NCBI GenBank assembly: GCA_024643345.1
Contig: JAHENB010000011.1
Span: 1-64,000 of the forward strand
DNA from: Maribacter sp.
GTDB taxonomy: Bacteria > Bacteroidota > Bacteroidia > Flavobacteriales > Flavobacteriaceae
DNA: 64,000 nucleotides
Direction: 5' to 3'
The notes beneath the pieces were generated by a model. It ran no database searches, was not told the origin of the DNA, and saw nothing but the letters and a program-made list of their open reading frames with translations. Positions 9,331 through 18,792 of this stretch are shown here, in pieces. The position numbers and the translations under genes were made by a program. The first letter of the stretch is position 1. Every line of letters begins with the position of its first letter.

Positions 9331-10633
9331 CCGTATGTATAACTGGGCTATATTCATATACTTCTGTTCCAGCGCACTGGTGGCCGCGCAAGACCTCCTT
9401 ACGGTCGACCAAGCAGTGCAAATGGCTCTGGAGAACAATTATCAGATCAAAATTGCTTCCAACGAATTACAAATCGATGAGGTTTCGGTGAGTCCGGGCA
9501 ATGCGGGTATGCTTCCTCAGCTTGCCGCTAATGTAGTCGACAATAACAGTACCCTAAATTTGTCGCAAACCCGTTCAGACGGTAGCATAGTTGAACGCAA
9601 CAACGCCAAGAACAATAGTTTGAATTACGGGGTAGTTTTGGATTGGACCCTTTTTGATGGATTTCGGATGTTCGCAAATCTTGAACAACTCAAGGAAACC
9701 AAGAAATTGGGTGAGGCCGAACTCAAGCAGGTTATCTTGACCAAAGTAGGGGAAGTAATGGTTACTTATTATGATTTGGTACTTCAGCAACAACAACTTT
9801 CTGCTCTAGACAGTACAATATTGATTTCCGAACAACGCGTGGTACTTGCCCAAAACCGGTTCACCATAGGAAAAGCTTCGAAATTGGAGGTTCTTAACGC
9901 CCAAGTAGATTTGAATACAGACCAGACCCTAATGCAAAGGCAGCAGGAACGCTACGCTAATACCAAAACGCAACTGAACGAACAAATAGCCCGTGACCTA
10001 AAAACAGAATTTAAGGTAATCCCTGAAATTTTTGTTGATCAAGGATTACTATTGGCCGATTTGGAACAACGGGTCGCTGATCAAAATCCCCAGCTTGAAG
10101 CGGAAATGATCAATAAGCGGATCAGTGAATTGGAGCTGAAACAAATTAAAGCATCTCGCTATCCATCTATTTATGCGACTTCTGGATACAATTTTGGTCA
10201 ATCAGAATCGAGCTTGGGATTTACGACCAGTTCAAATTCGAGAGGATGGAATTACGGTTTCGGTGCCAGCCTGAACATTTTCGACGGATTCAACCAGAAC
10301 AGAAGTGAGCAAATAGGTAAAATAGCTGTTGAAAATGCTGAAATATCGATTCAGGAACAAAAACAACAACTAATGGCTCTCGTTGGGACAACGTACCAGA
10401 CCTATTTAACCAATATCAGTTTAATTGAACTAGAGGGGAAAAATGAAGCTATCGCCAAGGAAAATCTGGACATTACCGTTGACAAATATCGGATTGGAAT
10501 AATACCCACGATAGAGTTTAGAACAGCACAGTTAAATTACATCACGGCAAAAGTCCGTTATAGTAATGCAAAATTCCTGGCAAAAGTTTCTGAGATAATT
10601 TTAAAACAGCTTGCTGGGAATTTAGAATTATAG
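9323..10633 (+). CDS. TolC-family outer-membrane efflux channel
   Basis: A 436-residue outer membrane factor. A short signal peptide (about 1-21, ending ALVAAQ) precedes two homologous OEP repeats rich in long heptad-like helices (about 30-225 and 230-425). LNIFDGFNQNRSEQIGKI and the earlier DWTLFDGFRMFANLEQLKE are the paired strand-turn segments of the repeats. There is no lipobox Cys at the signal cleavage point, so it is a TolC-type rather than an OprM-type lipoprotein. Third gene of the efflux operon; its ATG lies inside the last codons of the pump gene. It would form the trimeric channel of the pump. Confidence 0.92.
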   Translation: MGNRMYNWAIFIYFCSSALVAAQDLLTVDQAVQMALENNYQIKIASNELQIDEVSVSPGNAGMLPQLAANVVDNNSTLNLSQTRSDGSIVERNNAKNNSLNYGVVLDWTLFDGFRMFANLEQLKETKKLGEAELKQVILTKVGEVMVTYYDLVLQQQQLSALDSTILISEQRVVLAQNRFTIGKASKLEVLNAQVDLNTDQTLMQRQQERYANTKTQLNEQIARDLKTEFKVIPEIFVDQGLLLADLEQRVADQNPQLEAEMINKRISELELKQIKASRYPSIYATSGYNFGQSESSLGFTTSSNSRGWNYGFGASLNIFDGFNQNRSEQIGKIAVENAEISIQEQKQQLMALVGTTYQTYLTNISLIELEGKNEAIAKENLDITVDKYRIGIIPTIEFRTAQLNYITAKVRYSNAKFLAKVSEIILKQLAGNLEL

Positions 10634-10639
10634 ACTAAA

Positions 10640-10695
10640 ACCTGTTCAATCAAGAATTTTGAGATTGGAGTATAATTTTGATTGTAGAACGGTCT
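10640..10695. terminator. Likely bidirectional terminator between tolC-like gene and mnmE
   Basis: CAATCAA (10647-10653) pairs with TTGATTG (10678-10684), extended by GTTC/GAAC and ACC/GGT outer arms with a small bulge. The structure is flanked by T-rich sequence on the minus strand (TTTTAG) and by TCTTATTT on the plus strand. It sits exactly between two convergent genes. Confidence 0.4.
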
Positions 10696-10698
10696 TAT

Positions 10699-12105
10699 TT
10701 ACTTCCCGATACAAAAATTAGCAAAGATATTGCCCAATAGATCATCAGAAGTAATTTCCCCTGTAATCTCGCCTAAGTAATTCAATGCCGACCGTATATC
10801 TATGGCCAATAAATCCCCTGGTAAGCCTTCCTTGATTCCAAATCGAATTTTTTTTACTTCTTCAAGGGCCCTAATTAATGCATGGTAATGCCTCGTATTG
10901 GACACCACAATGTCGTTATTCCGTAACCGCCCCATATTTACAAATTCCAACAGTCTATTTTTGAGCTCATCAATTCCATCACCCATTTTTGCAGACATCA
11001 AGGTGGCATCGGAAAACCTGTTTTGTATTTCGATCCGTTGGGTTTCGTTCAATTGATCGGCCTTGTTTATCAGTACTAAAAAGGTCTTGTCTTGATATTT
11101 CCTTTGTAAGGTATCTATTTCAATTTTTAAGGATTCCAAACTTTTTAATAAATCCCCATTTTTCGTAAGCATAAAACCATCGACCAAATAGATGACCATT
11201 TGTGCCTGTTCGATTTTTTGAAATGTGCGCTGAATGCCCATTTCCTCAATAGTATCCTCGGTATGCCGAATACCGGCGGTGTCGATGAATCGAAACCCCA
11301 CTCCTCCAATACTTATTTCATCTTCTATACTGTCCCTTGTGGTCCCCGCGATTTCTGAAACAATGGCCCGTTCTTCGTTGAGCAGGGCATTCAACAAGGT
11401 TGACTTGCCTACATTCGGAGGTCCTACAATGGCGATTGGCACCCCATTTTTCAGGACATTTCCCAGAGAAAAGGAATCGATCAGGGCAGTAAGCACTTTT
11501 TCTATTGTATTCAATAAGGCTTCAAATTGTCCCCGAGATGCAAATTCAACATCCTCTTCGACGAAATCGAGTTCAAGTTCTATAAGAGATGCAAAATTTA
11601 AAAGCTCCTGCCTTAATTTTTTGATTTCACTGCTAAATCCGCCCCGCATTTGTTGGATAGCGAGCTCATGGCTCGCCGCATTGTCGGAAGATATGAGATC
11701 GGCAACCGCTTCAGCCTGACTCAAGTCCATTTTGGCATTCAAAAAAGCCCTCAATGTAAATTCCCCAGCCTCTGCCATCCGGCAGCCTTGCCTTAAAAAA
11801 AGCTGGATGATCTGTTGCTGAATATAAGTAGATCCGTGACATGAAATTTCAACCACATCTTCTCCGGTATAAGAATTGGGTCCTTTAAAAATTGACACCA
11901 ACACCTCATCCAAAACTTTTTTTCCTTCTATCAAATAACCCAAGTGAATCGTATGACTTTTTTGGGTGTTTAATTTTTTACCTCGTGCAGACTTAAAGCA
12001 TTCGTTAACCAAGGGAATTGCCATTTTGCCAGAAATACGAATAACCGCTATTGCGCCCGTGCCGGGAGCCGTAGCCAAAGCTATTATGGTATCCTTGGAA
12101 ATCAT
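10699..12105 (-). CDS. mnmE: tRNA uridine-5-carboxymethylaminomethyl modification GTPase MnmE
   Basis: A 468-residue protein that, with MnmG, installs the cmnm5 group at the wobble uridine of several tRNAs. Domains: N-terminal tetrahydrofolate-binding domain (TIIALATAPGTGAIAVIRISG), a helical domain, an inserted G domain with P-loop GPPNVGKST and switch II DTAG, NKAD, and the invariant C-terminal FCIGK whose Cys is near the active site. The frame extends six codons upstream to a TTG at 12123, but that codon lies inside a TAnnTTTG promoter element (12121-12128). The ATG at 12105 is therefore the start. Single gene, convergent with the efflux operon. Confidence 0.97.
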   Translation of the reverse strand: MISKDTIIALATAPGTGAIAVIRISGKMAIPLVNECFKSARGKKLNTQKSHTIHLGYLIEGKKVLDEVLVSIFKGPNSYTGEDVVEISCHGSTYIQQQIIQLFLRQGCRMAEAGEFTLRAFLNAKMDLSQAEAVADLISSDNAASHELAIQQMRGGFSSEIKKLRQELLNFASLIELELDFVEEDVEFASRGQFEALLNTIEKVLTALIDSFSLGNVLKNGVPIAIVGPPNVGKSTLLNALLNEERAIVSEIAGTTRDSIEDEISIGGVGFRFIDTAGIRHTEDTIEEMGIQRTFQKIEQAQMVIYLVDGFMLTKNGDLLKSLESLKIEIDTLQRKYQDKTFLVLINKADQLNETQRIEIQNRFSDATLMSAKMGDGIDELKNRLLEFVNMGRLRNNDIVVSNTRHYHALIRALEEVKKIRFGIKEGLPGDLLAIDIRSALNYLGEITGEITSDDLLGNIFANFCIGK

Positions 12106-12120
12106 GGTGCAATTTTGATC

Positions 12121-12128
12121 CAAAAATA
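12121..12128 (-). promoter_or_regulatory. -7 element of the mnmE promoter
   Basis: TATTTTTG on the minus strand is an exact TAnnTTTG match 16 bases upstream of the mnmE ATG. No good -33 element is seen. It overlaps the alternative TTG start at 12123 and so decides the start codon. Confidence 0.4.
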
Positions 12129-12233
12129 GCTAAAATTGAAACAACAGTCACCCCGGAGAAATAATACCATGAAATCACGACCAAATCCCAAGAAGCTACA
12201 AACCTATCGAAGGATGCGCCGCTTAAAAAGGAA

Positions 12234-12551
12234 ATGAAAGAAGATAAGCGCAGAAAAAAGGATATTTCGAAAGAGAAAAAAAATCGTAAAAAGGAGCTAA
12301 AGGAGCAAAAAAAAGCAGAAAAAGAGGTCAAGAAAAGTGAGCGACTCGCTAAAGATATCGATAAAAAAAGGAAGTCGATTGATAGGGATGAAAGCAAAAT
12401 AGGCAAACTTCAAAACAAGCTTACCAAAGGGAAGAGCAAAGGCAAGTTATCACCGGTCGATGAAATGACACTCAATCAAAAAATTGAGAAACTAAAAATC
12501 GATGTGGCAAAGGATCGTGAAAAATTGGCCAAATTGGGACGAAAGCAGTAA
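12234..12551 (+). CDS. Lysine-rich charged coiled-coil protein of unknown function
   Basis: I do not recognise this 105-residue protein. It is extremely charged: 33 of 105 residues are Lys, with many Glu, Asp and Arg, and heptad-like spacing suggests one or two coiled coils (about 10-55 and 75-103) around a SPVDEMTLNQK turn. No signal peptide or membrane segment. The same frame is open upstream to 12165 and still looks protein-like, but contains no ATG, GTG or TTG, so the start at 12234 is the only usual choice. A separate 22-codon frame beginning at the ATG at 12169 overlaps it. It is divergent from mnmE. A nucleic-acid-binding or structural role is possible but unproven. Confidence 0.6.
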   Translation: MKEDKRRKKDISKEKKNRKKELKEQKKAEKEVKKSERLAKDIDKKRKSIDRDESKIGKLQNKLTKGKSKGKLSPVDEMTLNQKIEKLKIDVAKDREKLAKLGRKQ

Positions 12552-12628
12552 AACCGTGGGAGCTTCAATGTAACAAACCGGAGAAAAAACCGTCTTATTG
12601 GTGTTCAACCTTTTAAATCACCCAAAAA

Positions 12629-12994
12629 ATGGAAGTCATCAATCATAGTCAGACCCTAAGTACCAATAACCAATTATTGGTTCTTACACATTTTTCACAG
12701 CTCTTGACCTATGTCACAGGTTTTGGCGGACTTATAGTACCCCTAATACTATGGCTCACTTCAAAAGACAAGGTTTCGGGCATGGATGAGCACGGGAAAG
12801 CCATTGTTAATTTTCAACTCAGCCTTATATTGTTCACGATTCTTAGTATACCGGCCATCTTATTGCTCGGCTTGGGGATCTTAAGCCTTATTTTTATTGG
12901 AGTCATTGGTTTTGTTTTACCCATAGTGAATGCGATAAAAGCAAGTAATGGAGAGTCTCCAAGTTATTTGATGACGATCAGGTTTATATCTTAG
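12629..12994 (+). CDS. DUF4870 domain small membrane protein
   Basis: A 121-residue integral membrane protein of the DUF4870 family. Residues about 25-45 form the first hydrophobic segment (LTYVTGFGGLIVPLILWLT), followed by the conserved DEHGKAIVNFQLS motif and two further helices, with a short polar end. Family members are common in Bacteroidota and Firmicutes; their function is unknown. It follows the charged protein by 77 bases on the same strand and is convergent with dnaN, from which it is separated by a strong hairpin. Confidence 0.85.
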   Translation: MEVINHSQTLSTNNQLLVLTHFSQLLTYVTGFGGLIVPLILWLTSKDKVSGMDEHGKAIVNFQLSLILFTILSIPAILLLGLGILSLIFIGVIGFVLPIVNAIKASNGESPSYLMTIRFIS

Positions 12995-13008
12995 CCCATA
13001 TTGGAAAG

Positions 13009-13036
13009 AAAAACCGCCTGCCTTTTATGAAGGCGG
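13009..13036 (-). terminator. Terminator of dnaN (possibly bidirectional)
   Basis: On the minus strand CCGCC (13036-13032) pairs with GGCGG (13018-13014), with an inner alternative stem GCCTT/AAGGC, and is followed by five T (13013-13009). It lies between the convergent DUF4870 gene and dnaN. Confidence 0.65.
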
Positions 13037-13064
13037 CATTATCCTTGGCACTTGGATCTCAATT

Positions 13065-14183
13065 CTAATTGTTCAACATAACGGGCATTACCAGCATGGT
13101 AACGGATTCCCCTTCGTCGAGCCCATCAATAGGGGTCAAGATCCCCGCTCTGTTCGGGAGGCTCATTTCCAAAGAAACTTCATCGGAGCCTAAATTATTC
13201 AACATTTCGGTGAGGAAACGGGAATTGAACCCTATTTGCATATCGTCTCCCTGATAGGCGCAAGTTAAACGTTCCTCGGCCTTATTGCTGTAATCGATGT
13301 CTTCCGCTGAAATATTCAGTTCGGCCCCGGCAATTTTTAACCGTATTTGATGGGTCGTCTTGTTCGAAAAAATGGAGACCCTTTTTACCGAACTCAAAAA
13401 TTGATTTCTGGCAATCGTAAGTTTATTGGGATTTTCCTTAGGAATCACGGCTTCATAATTGGGATACTTCCCATCTATCAACCTACAGATCAATTCGGTA
13501 TCGTCGAAGCTGAACTTGGCATTGCTATCATTATATTCAATGGTCACATCGGACTCGCTTCCGGTTAGAATACCTTTGAGCAAGGTTAAAGGTTTTTTCG
13601 GCATTATAAATTCCGCAACCTGCGAAGCATGTACATCTGACCTTTGGTATTTCACCAGTTTATGGGCATCGGTTGCCACAAATGTTAAGTTTTCCGGTGA
13701 AAATTGGAAAAACACCCCACTCATCACAGGTCTTAGGTCGTCATTTCCGGCAGCGAATATGGTTTTGTTGATGGCAGTTGCCAAAATATCGCCCAATAAT
13801 ACCGTTGAACTGGGGTTGGCCAGTTCCACCGCCTTTGGAAATTCCGCCCCGTCGGCATAGGCCAAAGCATATTTACCATGATTTGAACTTATTTCCACGG
13901 TATTGTTGTCCTCCACGACAAAGGTCAATGGCTGTTCAGGAAATGTTTTTAAGATTTCCAGCAAGAGCCTTGCCGGTACTGCTATAAGTCCTTCATTGTC
14001 TGATTCCACCTTTATCACGGAACTTATGGTGGTCTCCAAGTCGGATGCCGAAACCGTAAGTTTTTTCTTCTTAAGGTCAAATAAAAAATTATCCAAAATA
14101 GGGAGTGTATTGCTATTATTGATCACTCCGCCCAAAACCTGCAATTGTTTTAAGAGATAGGTACTGGATACGATAAACTTCAT
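13065..14183 (-). CDS. dnaN: DNA polymerase III beta sliding clamp
   Basis: A full-length 372-residue beta clamp: three repeats of the clamp fold, beginning MKFIVSSTYLLKQLQVLGGVI and ending in the LVMPVMLNN tail that corresponds to the conserved C-terminal MPMR-type pocket segment. It encircles DNA and tethers polymerase III and repair enzymes. It is not next to dnaA here, as is usual in flavobacteria, where it instead neighbours the gliding genes gldG/gldF. About 200 bases separate its start from the gldG stop, so it probably has its own promoter, though I found no exact promoter match in the gap. Confidence 0.97.
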   Translation of the reverse strand: MKFIVSSTYLLKQLQVLGGVINNSNTLPILDNFLFDLKKKKLTVSASDLETTISSVIKVESDNEGLIAVPARLLLEILKTFPEQPLTFVVEDNNTVEISSNHGKYALAYADGAEFPKAVELANPSSTVLLGDILATAINKTIFAAGNDDLRPVMSGVFFQFSPENLTFVATDAHKLVKYQRSDVHASQVAEFIMPKKPLTLLKGILTGSESDVTIEYNDSNAKFSFDDTELICRLIDGKYPNYEAVIPKENPNKLTIARNQFLSSVKRVSIFSNKTTHQIRLKIAGAELNISAEDIDYSNKAEERLTCAYQGDDMQIGFNSRFLTEMLNNLGSDEVSLEMSLPNRAGILTPIDGLDEGESVTMLVMPVMLNN

Positions 14184-14388
14184 TGGTTATTTTGTTTATT
14201 ACAGGACTATAAATAAGCTGTCCGTCAAATTTGTGGTGGCCAAAACACGATTGCAAAGCCAAGAGTTATGGATTTTCATGTCCATTTTTTCATTGAAAAC
14301 ACCCTAAAAATTAAATGAATTCAACGATTTAATGGAACAAACAAATATATTTTAAATGGACTTTTTAACGAAACAAACTTATTAACAC

Positions 14389-16053
14389 CTAATGTCCATA
14401 TTTCCGTTTTCTAAAAAAGTTGAAGAGCCATCCAAAAAGGAGCGTCAAAACTATGGGGACACCTATATTTACTATCTGCCATCGTGTTTTTTGTGTTGCG
14501 GTTTTTACCTCATCCAAAAAAGGAATGGCTACCTTCTTATTGCGAATGTTTATAAGTCCGCTATCATCTAAAAGGTAATTGAAAGCATTTACCAAAAATT
14601 CCTTGTTGCCATAGTAGCTATTGGTCCATTTGTCGTAACCCAATTCCAAGGGCCGTCCATTGCGCAATTGGTTTTTGATGATATCACCATCTGCTACGAC
14701 CAGCATTTTGTTGGCGGGTCCTTTGGGCAAATCGCGCGTAAGTTTTAGTGGTTTTATACGATTGTCGAAAGCTGAACTGAATTCCCCCTCGATAAGAACC
14801 GCCAAAGGCTGATTGCCATTATTGTACAAATCTTTCTTAGGAGGGGTATTTATTAGGTCTAAACTGATCAGTCTGGGAACCTTATCCAACTTGGAGAGTG
14901 GGGAACTTTGGTACAATATGGTTTTCTTATAGGCATTTGGCAGCGTATCAATAGAACTTGTGAACTGAAACCTCAGCGCCTCCATATTATTGTTGATCGG
15001 ATGGTTATTTTTAGAAAAAACCATTGGGTTGTACAGCCAGGGCAAGGGGTTGTATTGCGCCTCGTTCCCATCACCTGTGGCCAATACGATTTGGGTAAAG
15101 TACATATCGTTCACGAGGTCAGCGTTGATTCTTGCCCCATATGAAAAAAAGAAATCGTTTAGGTTAAGGTCTAAAGGCAAAGCCATCGCATTACCGCGTT
15201 CATTGAAAAGACTGTCCAATTCCATGGCTACCGGATCGATAAGCCAAACAGACTTACCACCATTGACCATAAACTGGTCCATAATGTATTTTTCACCATC
15301 GGTAAAGGGCTGGGAAGGTTTGGCCACCAAGGCCAGATCGTAGGTTTTAAGTTGATCCAATACTTTCTGCGGGTCGGTGGCCACTGAATCCAGGGTAATG
15401 GCCCCAATATTGTAATAATCCCTGATACTGGTCAGAAAATCCGCAAGGTAAATATCTTCCAATTCACCGTTGCCCTTGATGACCGCTATACGTTTCTTAT
15501 CGGTCAGGGCAATTTTGGTGAATGCATCCGCAAAGGCATATTCCAAATGCTGTACCGAGCTGTTCACACGTTCTTCGGTCGTTGCCCCAAGTTTATTCTT
15601 CAGAAGAGGCACTCTAATGGTTTTATTGTCGTAGTTGACCATCGCCCAAGGAAATACTATTTCTTGTGAAACCTTGGTATTGTCGCTTGTGGTTACCCGG
15701 GTTGGGGTTAGGCCCAGGGCCTGCAGTTCTGTGATGGTGCCATCGATTTGCTCGACACCCTTTAACGGATCCACGAAGCTATATTTGATGTTTTTGTTTT
15801 TTGAAGCGAAAGTCTCCAAAATTTGACGGGTCTCATTTTGCAACTTAAGGAATTCAGGTGTAAGGTTCCCATCCAATAAAATATCAATGATTACGGGATT
15901 ATTGAAACCGGTCACGGTATTTATCGAGGGTTCGGCCAACGTAAACCTATGGTCTTCCGTTAAATCGAACCGAATGGGAAAAAAACCCGCAATCATGTTC
16001 GCCAAAATCAAAAAGACCAAAGCCTTGACCAATGAAATGATATTCTTTTTCAT
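14389..16053 (-). CDS. gldG: Gliding motility ABC transporter auxiliary protein GldG
   Basis: A 554-residue protein with one N-terminal (about 8-25) and one C-terminal (about 530-548) membrane helix around a large extracytoplasmic region of the ABC_transp_aux type (RIAVIKGNGELEDIYLADFL; GGKSVWLIDPVAMELDSLF). In Flavobacterium johnsoniae GldA, GldF and GldG form an ABC transporter described as required for gliding. Its start overlaps the gldF stop by four bases (ATGA), so the pair is translationally coupled. The ATPase gene gldA is not in the window; it is commonly elsewhere. Confidence 0.95.
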   Translation of the reverse strand: MKKNIISLVKALVFLILANMIAGFFPIRFDLTEDHRFTLAEPSINTVTGFNNPVIIDILLDGNLTPEFLKLQNETRQILETFASKNKNIKYSFVDPLKGVEQIDGTITELQALGLTPTRVTTSDNTKVSQEIVFPWAMVNYDNKTIRVPLLKNKLGATTEERVNSSVQHLEYAFADAFTKIALTDKKRIAVIKGNGELEDIYLADFLTSIRDYYNIGAITLDSVATDPQKVLDQLKTYDLALVAKPSQPFTDGEKYIMDQFMVNGGKSVWLIDPVAMELDSLFNERGNAMALPLDLNLNDFFFSYGARINADLVNDMYFTQIVLATGDGNEAQYNPLPWLYNPMVFSKNNHPINNNMEALRFQFTSSIDTLPNAYKKTILYQSSPLSKLDKVPRLISLDLINTPPKKDLYNNGNQPLAVLIEGEFSSAFDNRIKPLKLTRDLPKGPANKMLVVADGDIIKNQLRNGRPLELGYDKWTNSYYGNKEFLVNAFNYLLDDSGLINIRNKKVAIPFLDEVKTATQKTRWQIVNIGVPIVLTLLFGWLFNFFRKRKYGH

Positions 16054-16784
16054 GGCTTGTTCACTTGTTTAAGTTGAATTACGGTCAGAAAAAGAAAGAA
16101 GGCGGCCATGGAAATGAAATACACCAAATCCCTGCTGTCAAGAACGCCTCTTGCGATATTTTCAAAATGGGCCTTCATGCCAAGGTTTTGTGCGAAAACC
16201 GAACTTTCCCCTTCATCGAATAGGGAAGCGATTCCCTCAAAGCCATAATAGAGCGCAAAACAGCATACCATGCCCAAAAGGAAAGCCACGATCTGATTTT
16301 CAGAAAGGGTAGAGGTGAACAACCCGATGCAGGTATAACAAGCGATCAAGAACAAAGTGCCAAAATAAGAGCCAAGGACTAGGCCCATGTCAATATTGCC
16401 AATTGTCGTTCCAAGTTGTGACAGGGCATAAACATAGAGCAAAGTAGGTATCAGGGCAATGATTGCCAGGCTATAGGTTCCCAGGAATTTACCTAAAACG
16501 AGGTTCCAGAGTGAAATGGGCTTTATATAAAGCAGTTCTAAAGTACCCAATTTTTTCTCCTCTGAAAAGCTCCTCATGGTAATGGCCGGAATTAAGAACA
16601 AAAATACCCATGGTGCCAATAAAAAGAAATTGCCCATATCAGCGAATCCGGCATCGAGGATATTGAAGGGACCCTTGAAAACCCAAAGGAACAAACCGTT
16701 AAGTACCAAAAAAAGCCCAATGACCAGATAGCCAATTGGAGAAGTAAAAAAAGAACGGATTTCTCTTTTGAAAATCGATAGCAT
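16050..16784 (-). CDS. gldF: Gliding motility ABC transporter permease GldF
   Basis: A 244-residue ABC-2 type permease with six hydrophobic helices. The N-terminus MLSIFKREIRSFFTSPIGYLV and the SFSEEKKLGTLELLYIKPIS loop are characteristic of GldF. It would form the membrane channel of the GldAFG transporter. First gene of the gldF-gldG pair, with a candidate promoter element (TAGTTTTG) at 16815-16822. Confidence 0.95.
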   Translation of the reverse strand: MLSIFKREIRSFFTSPIGYLVIGLFLVLNGLFLWVFKGPFNILDAGFADMGNFFLLAPWVFLFLIPAITMRSFSEEKKLGTLELLYIKPISLWNLVLGKFLGTYSLAIIALIPTLLYVYALSQLGTTIGNIDMGLVLGSYFGTLFLIACYTCIGLFTSTLSENQIVAFLLGMVCCFALYYGFEGIASLFDEGESSVFAQNLGMKAHFENIARGVLDSRDLVYFISMAAFFLFLTVIQLKQVNKP

Positions 16785-16814
16785 TTAATCAGATGGGTTT
16801 TTAATTACCAATGC

Positions 16815-16822
16815 CAAAACTA
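16815..16822 (-). promoter_or_regulatory. -7 element upstream of gldF
   Basis: TAGTTTTG on the minus strand is an exact TAnnTTTG match, 30 bases before the gldF ATG. The expected -33 position shows only a T-rich stretch, so support is moderate. Confidence 0.35.
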
Positions 16823-16869
16823 AGAATAAAATATTTTCGAAAACTTTATTTTAATCTGCTTTGCTCCAA

Positions 16870-17700
16870 TTAAGTAAAACTTATAGTAATGGTGTCACGG
16901 TAATCCAATCCCAAGAGTGTAGAGGCTCCCCCAACGGTATTCAAGTCACTTTTGTAAATTGCAAGTTCAATATAGTTCATAGAGTTAAATAGGGCCAAGA
17001 GGTCCCCCGCACCCCTTCTGTTCGCCTTTTCCAGGTCGAAGTTGATGATGTCGCTGTATCTATTGTATATTTCTCTGATTGTAGTGGTACGGGCGTTCAG
17101 CTCGAAAGAGCGCCCCTTTCTATAGGCATCGAATAGATTCTTATGGATATTGGTCACGACATTCCCATAGTTATCTATATATACCACACTTCCCACTATT
17201 TTCTTGCCGTTATCGGTAATGATGGGCGAATATTCTTTAAGCTCGGTCAATCCGTTAAACGGCCTGCCAATGACTTCTAAGGTACCCCCTCGAGCCAGAT
17301 GGCATGCTACTTTCACGAAAACGTCCATCACAGGGAACGAACCGTTTTCAGGATTGGGAATATTGATTTGGACGACTTTCTCAGGATTGATTTCTGAGGT
17401 GATCAAACCGACCACCCCGGTATTGGCCGTGATAAAATAATGTCCATCGACCAAAATGGCAATATGTTGATTTTCTGGCGTGGGTTCGGCATCCAAGCCT
17501 ACGATGTGGATGGTGCCCTCTGGGAAATTTTTATAGGCATTTTTAACAATGTATGCACATTGATGAATGTTAAAGGGGCTGATTTCATGTGAAATATCAA
17601 CAATTTTGGCATTGGTCAACTCCTTATAAATACTTCCTTTTAAAGCACCTACAAAATGGTCTTTAAGTCCAAAATCTGTCGTTAAGGTGATGATTGCCAT
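16870..17700 (-). CDS. SAM hydroxide adenosyltransferase/hydrolase family protein (DUF62)
   Basis: A 276-residue protein of the SAM-dependent chlorinase/fluorinase-like family. The N-terminus TLTTDFGLKDHFVGALKGSIY and the ISHEISPFNIHQCAYIV segment are the family signature, and GSVVYIDNYGNVVTNI marks the C-terminal domain. Characterised non-halogenating members split S-adenosylmethionine with hydroxide into adenosine and methionine. The true role in bacteria is unclear. It is divergent from phoH and about 85 bases upstream of gldF on the same strand, so it may lead the gldFG transcript as well. Confidence 0.88.
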   Translation of the reverse strand: MAIITLTTDFGLKDHFVGALKGSIYKELTNAKIVDISHEISPFNIHQCAYIVKNAYKNFPEGTIHIVGLDAEPTPENQHIAILVDGHYFITANTGVVGLITSEINPEKVVQINIPNPENGSFPVMDVFVKVACHLARGGTLEVIGRPFNGLTELKEYSPIITDNGKKIVGSVVYIDNYGNVVTNIHKNLFDAYRKGRSFELNARTTTIREIYNRYSDIINFDLEKANRRGAGDLLALFNSMNYIELAIYKSDLNTVGGASTLLGLDYRDTITISFT

Positions 17701-17719
17701 GCAGCAATGTTGATATGTT

Positions 17720-17754
17720 TTTGATTAGTCAAACTGATTTTTTACTTAAGTTTG
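17720..17754 (+). promoter_or_regulatory. Candidate promoter of the phoH-purC-symporter unit
   Basis: TTTG (17720-17723), a 23-base spacer and TAAGTTTG (17747-17754) match TTTG / TAnnTTTG. A second, imperfect TATCTTTA lies nearer the gene at about 17790-17800. Confidence 0.4.
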
Positions 17755-17830
17755 TTAAACAAAATTAAACAAAAAAACAGCCTTGCGAAATTTATCTTTA
17801 AGGCCCCAACCCTAAAAAAACAGATATTCA

Positions 17831-18784
17831 TTGAACGAACTTATTCTAGAGCTCACCGACATCAGTCCGAGGGATTTTTTTGGACAACAAAACGAGAATA
17901 TCGACCTGCTTAAAAAGTACTTTCCGAAATTAAAGATCGTTGCCCGCGGCAGCAAAATAATGGTTTACGGCGATGAAGATCTGTTGGAGGAATTCGATAG
18001 GCGATTCGATATGCTCACCGATCATTTCGTGAAATACAACAAGCTCGATGAAAACGCCATTGAGCGCGTACTTACCCGAAATGGAAACGAAGACTATCAA
18101 TCCCCGGCGAGCAGTGGTGAAACCTTGGTTCACGGTGTTAGCGGCAAACTGATCAAGGCCCAGACCGAAAACCAGCGTAAATTAGTCGATGCGGCAATGA
18201 AGAACGATATGGTTTTTGCCATTGGACCAGCAGGCACGGGGAAGACTTATACCGGTGTCGCACTGGCGGTAAAGGCGTTGAAAGAGAAACAGGTGAAACG
18301 GATCATTCTCACAAGGCCGGCGGTCGAAGCAGGTGAAAATCTTGGTTTTCTGCCAGGGGATCTGAAGGAAAAACTAGACCCCTATATGCAACCCTTATAT
18401 GATGCGTTGCGAGATATGATCCCAGGAGAAAAACTGGCCCATTTTATAGAAAACGGCACCATTCAAATCGCCCCTTTGGCTTTTATGCGCGGCCGTACCC
18501 TCGATCATGCCTTCGTAATCTTGGACGAAGCACAAAATACCACCCATGCCCAGATGAAAATGTTTCTGACGCGTATGGGTAAAAACGCAAAATTTATGAT
18601 TACCGGAGATCCAGGACAGATCGACCTTCCCAGAAGGGTCATATCCGGTTTGAAGGAGGCCTTGCTCATTTTAAAAAATGTTGAAGGTATTGAAATGATA
18701 TACCTTGACGATAAGGACGTGATTCGGCATAAGTTGGTCAAAAAAGTGATCGATGCCTATAAAGATATAGAACATCAGAATTAA
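17831..18784 (+). CDS. PhoH family ATPase
   Basis: A 317-residue PhoH-like protein: an N-terminal KH-like segment (about 10-95), then the ATPase with Walker [10 protein letters not shown] at about 135-143 and Walker [11 protein letters not shown]. The start is TTG at 17831; no ATG or GTG fits upstream, and flavobacterial homologues begin with the same NELI segment. PhoH proteins are cytoplasmic RNA-associated ATPases linked to phosphate starvation or RNA metabolism; in other bacteria the gene often neighbours ybeY, which is not seen here. It precedes purC by eight bases. Confidence 0.93.
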   Translation: MNELILELTDISPRDFFGQQNENIDLLKKYFPKLKIVARGSKIMVYGDEDLLEEFDRRFDMLTDHFVKYNKLDENAIERVLTRNGNEDYQSPASSGETLVHGVSGKLIKAQTENQRKLVDAAMKNDMVFAIGPAGTGKTYTGVALAVKALKEKQVKRIILTRPAVEAGENLGFLPGDLKEKLDPYMQPLYDALRDMIPGEKLAHFIENGTIQIAPLAFMRGRTLDHAFVILDEAQNTTHAQMKMFLTRMGKNAKFMITGDPGQIDLPRRVISGLKEALLILKNVEGIEMIYLDDKDVIRHKLVKKVIDAYKDIEHQN

Positions 18785-18792
18785 GGACATTT

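Noticed and set aside
11234-11719. 161-codon plus-strand frame inside mnmE
   Set aside because: Opposite the G domain of MnmE; Ser-rich composition is typical of antisense to an Asp/Glu-rich gene.
12106-12123. Upstream TTG start for mnmE
   Set aside because: The codon lies inside an exact TAnnTTTG promoter element, so it would not be transcribed from that promoter.
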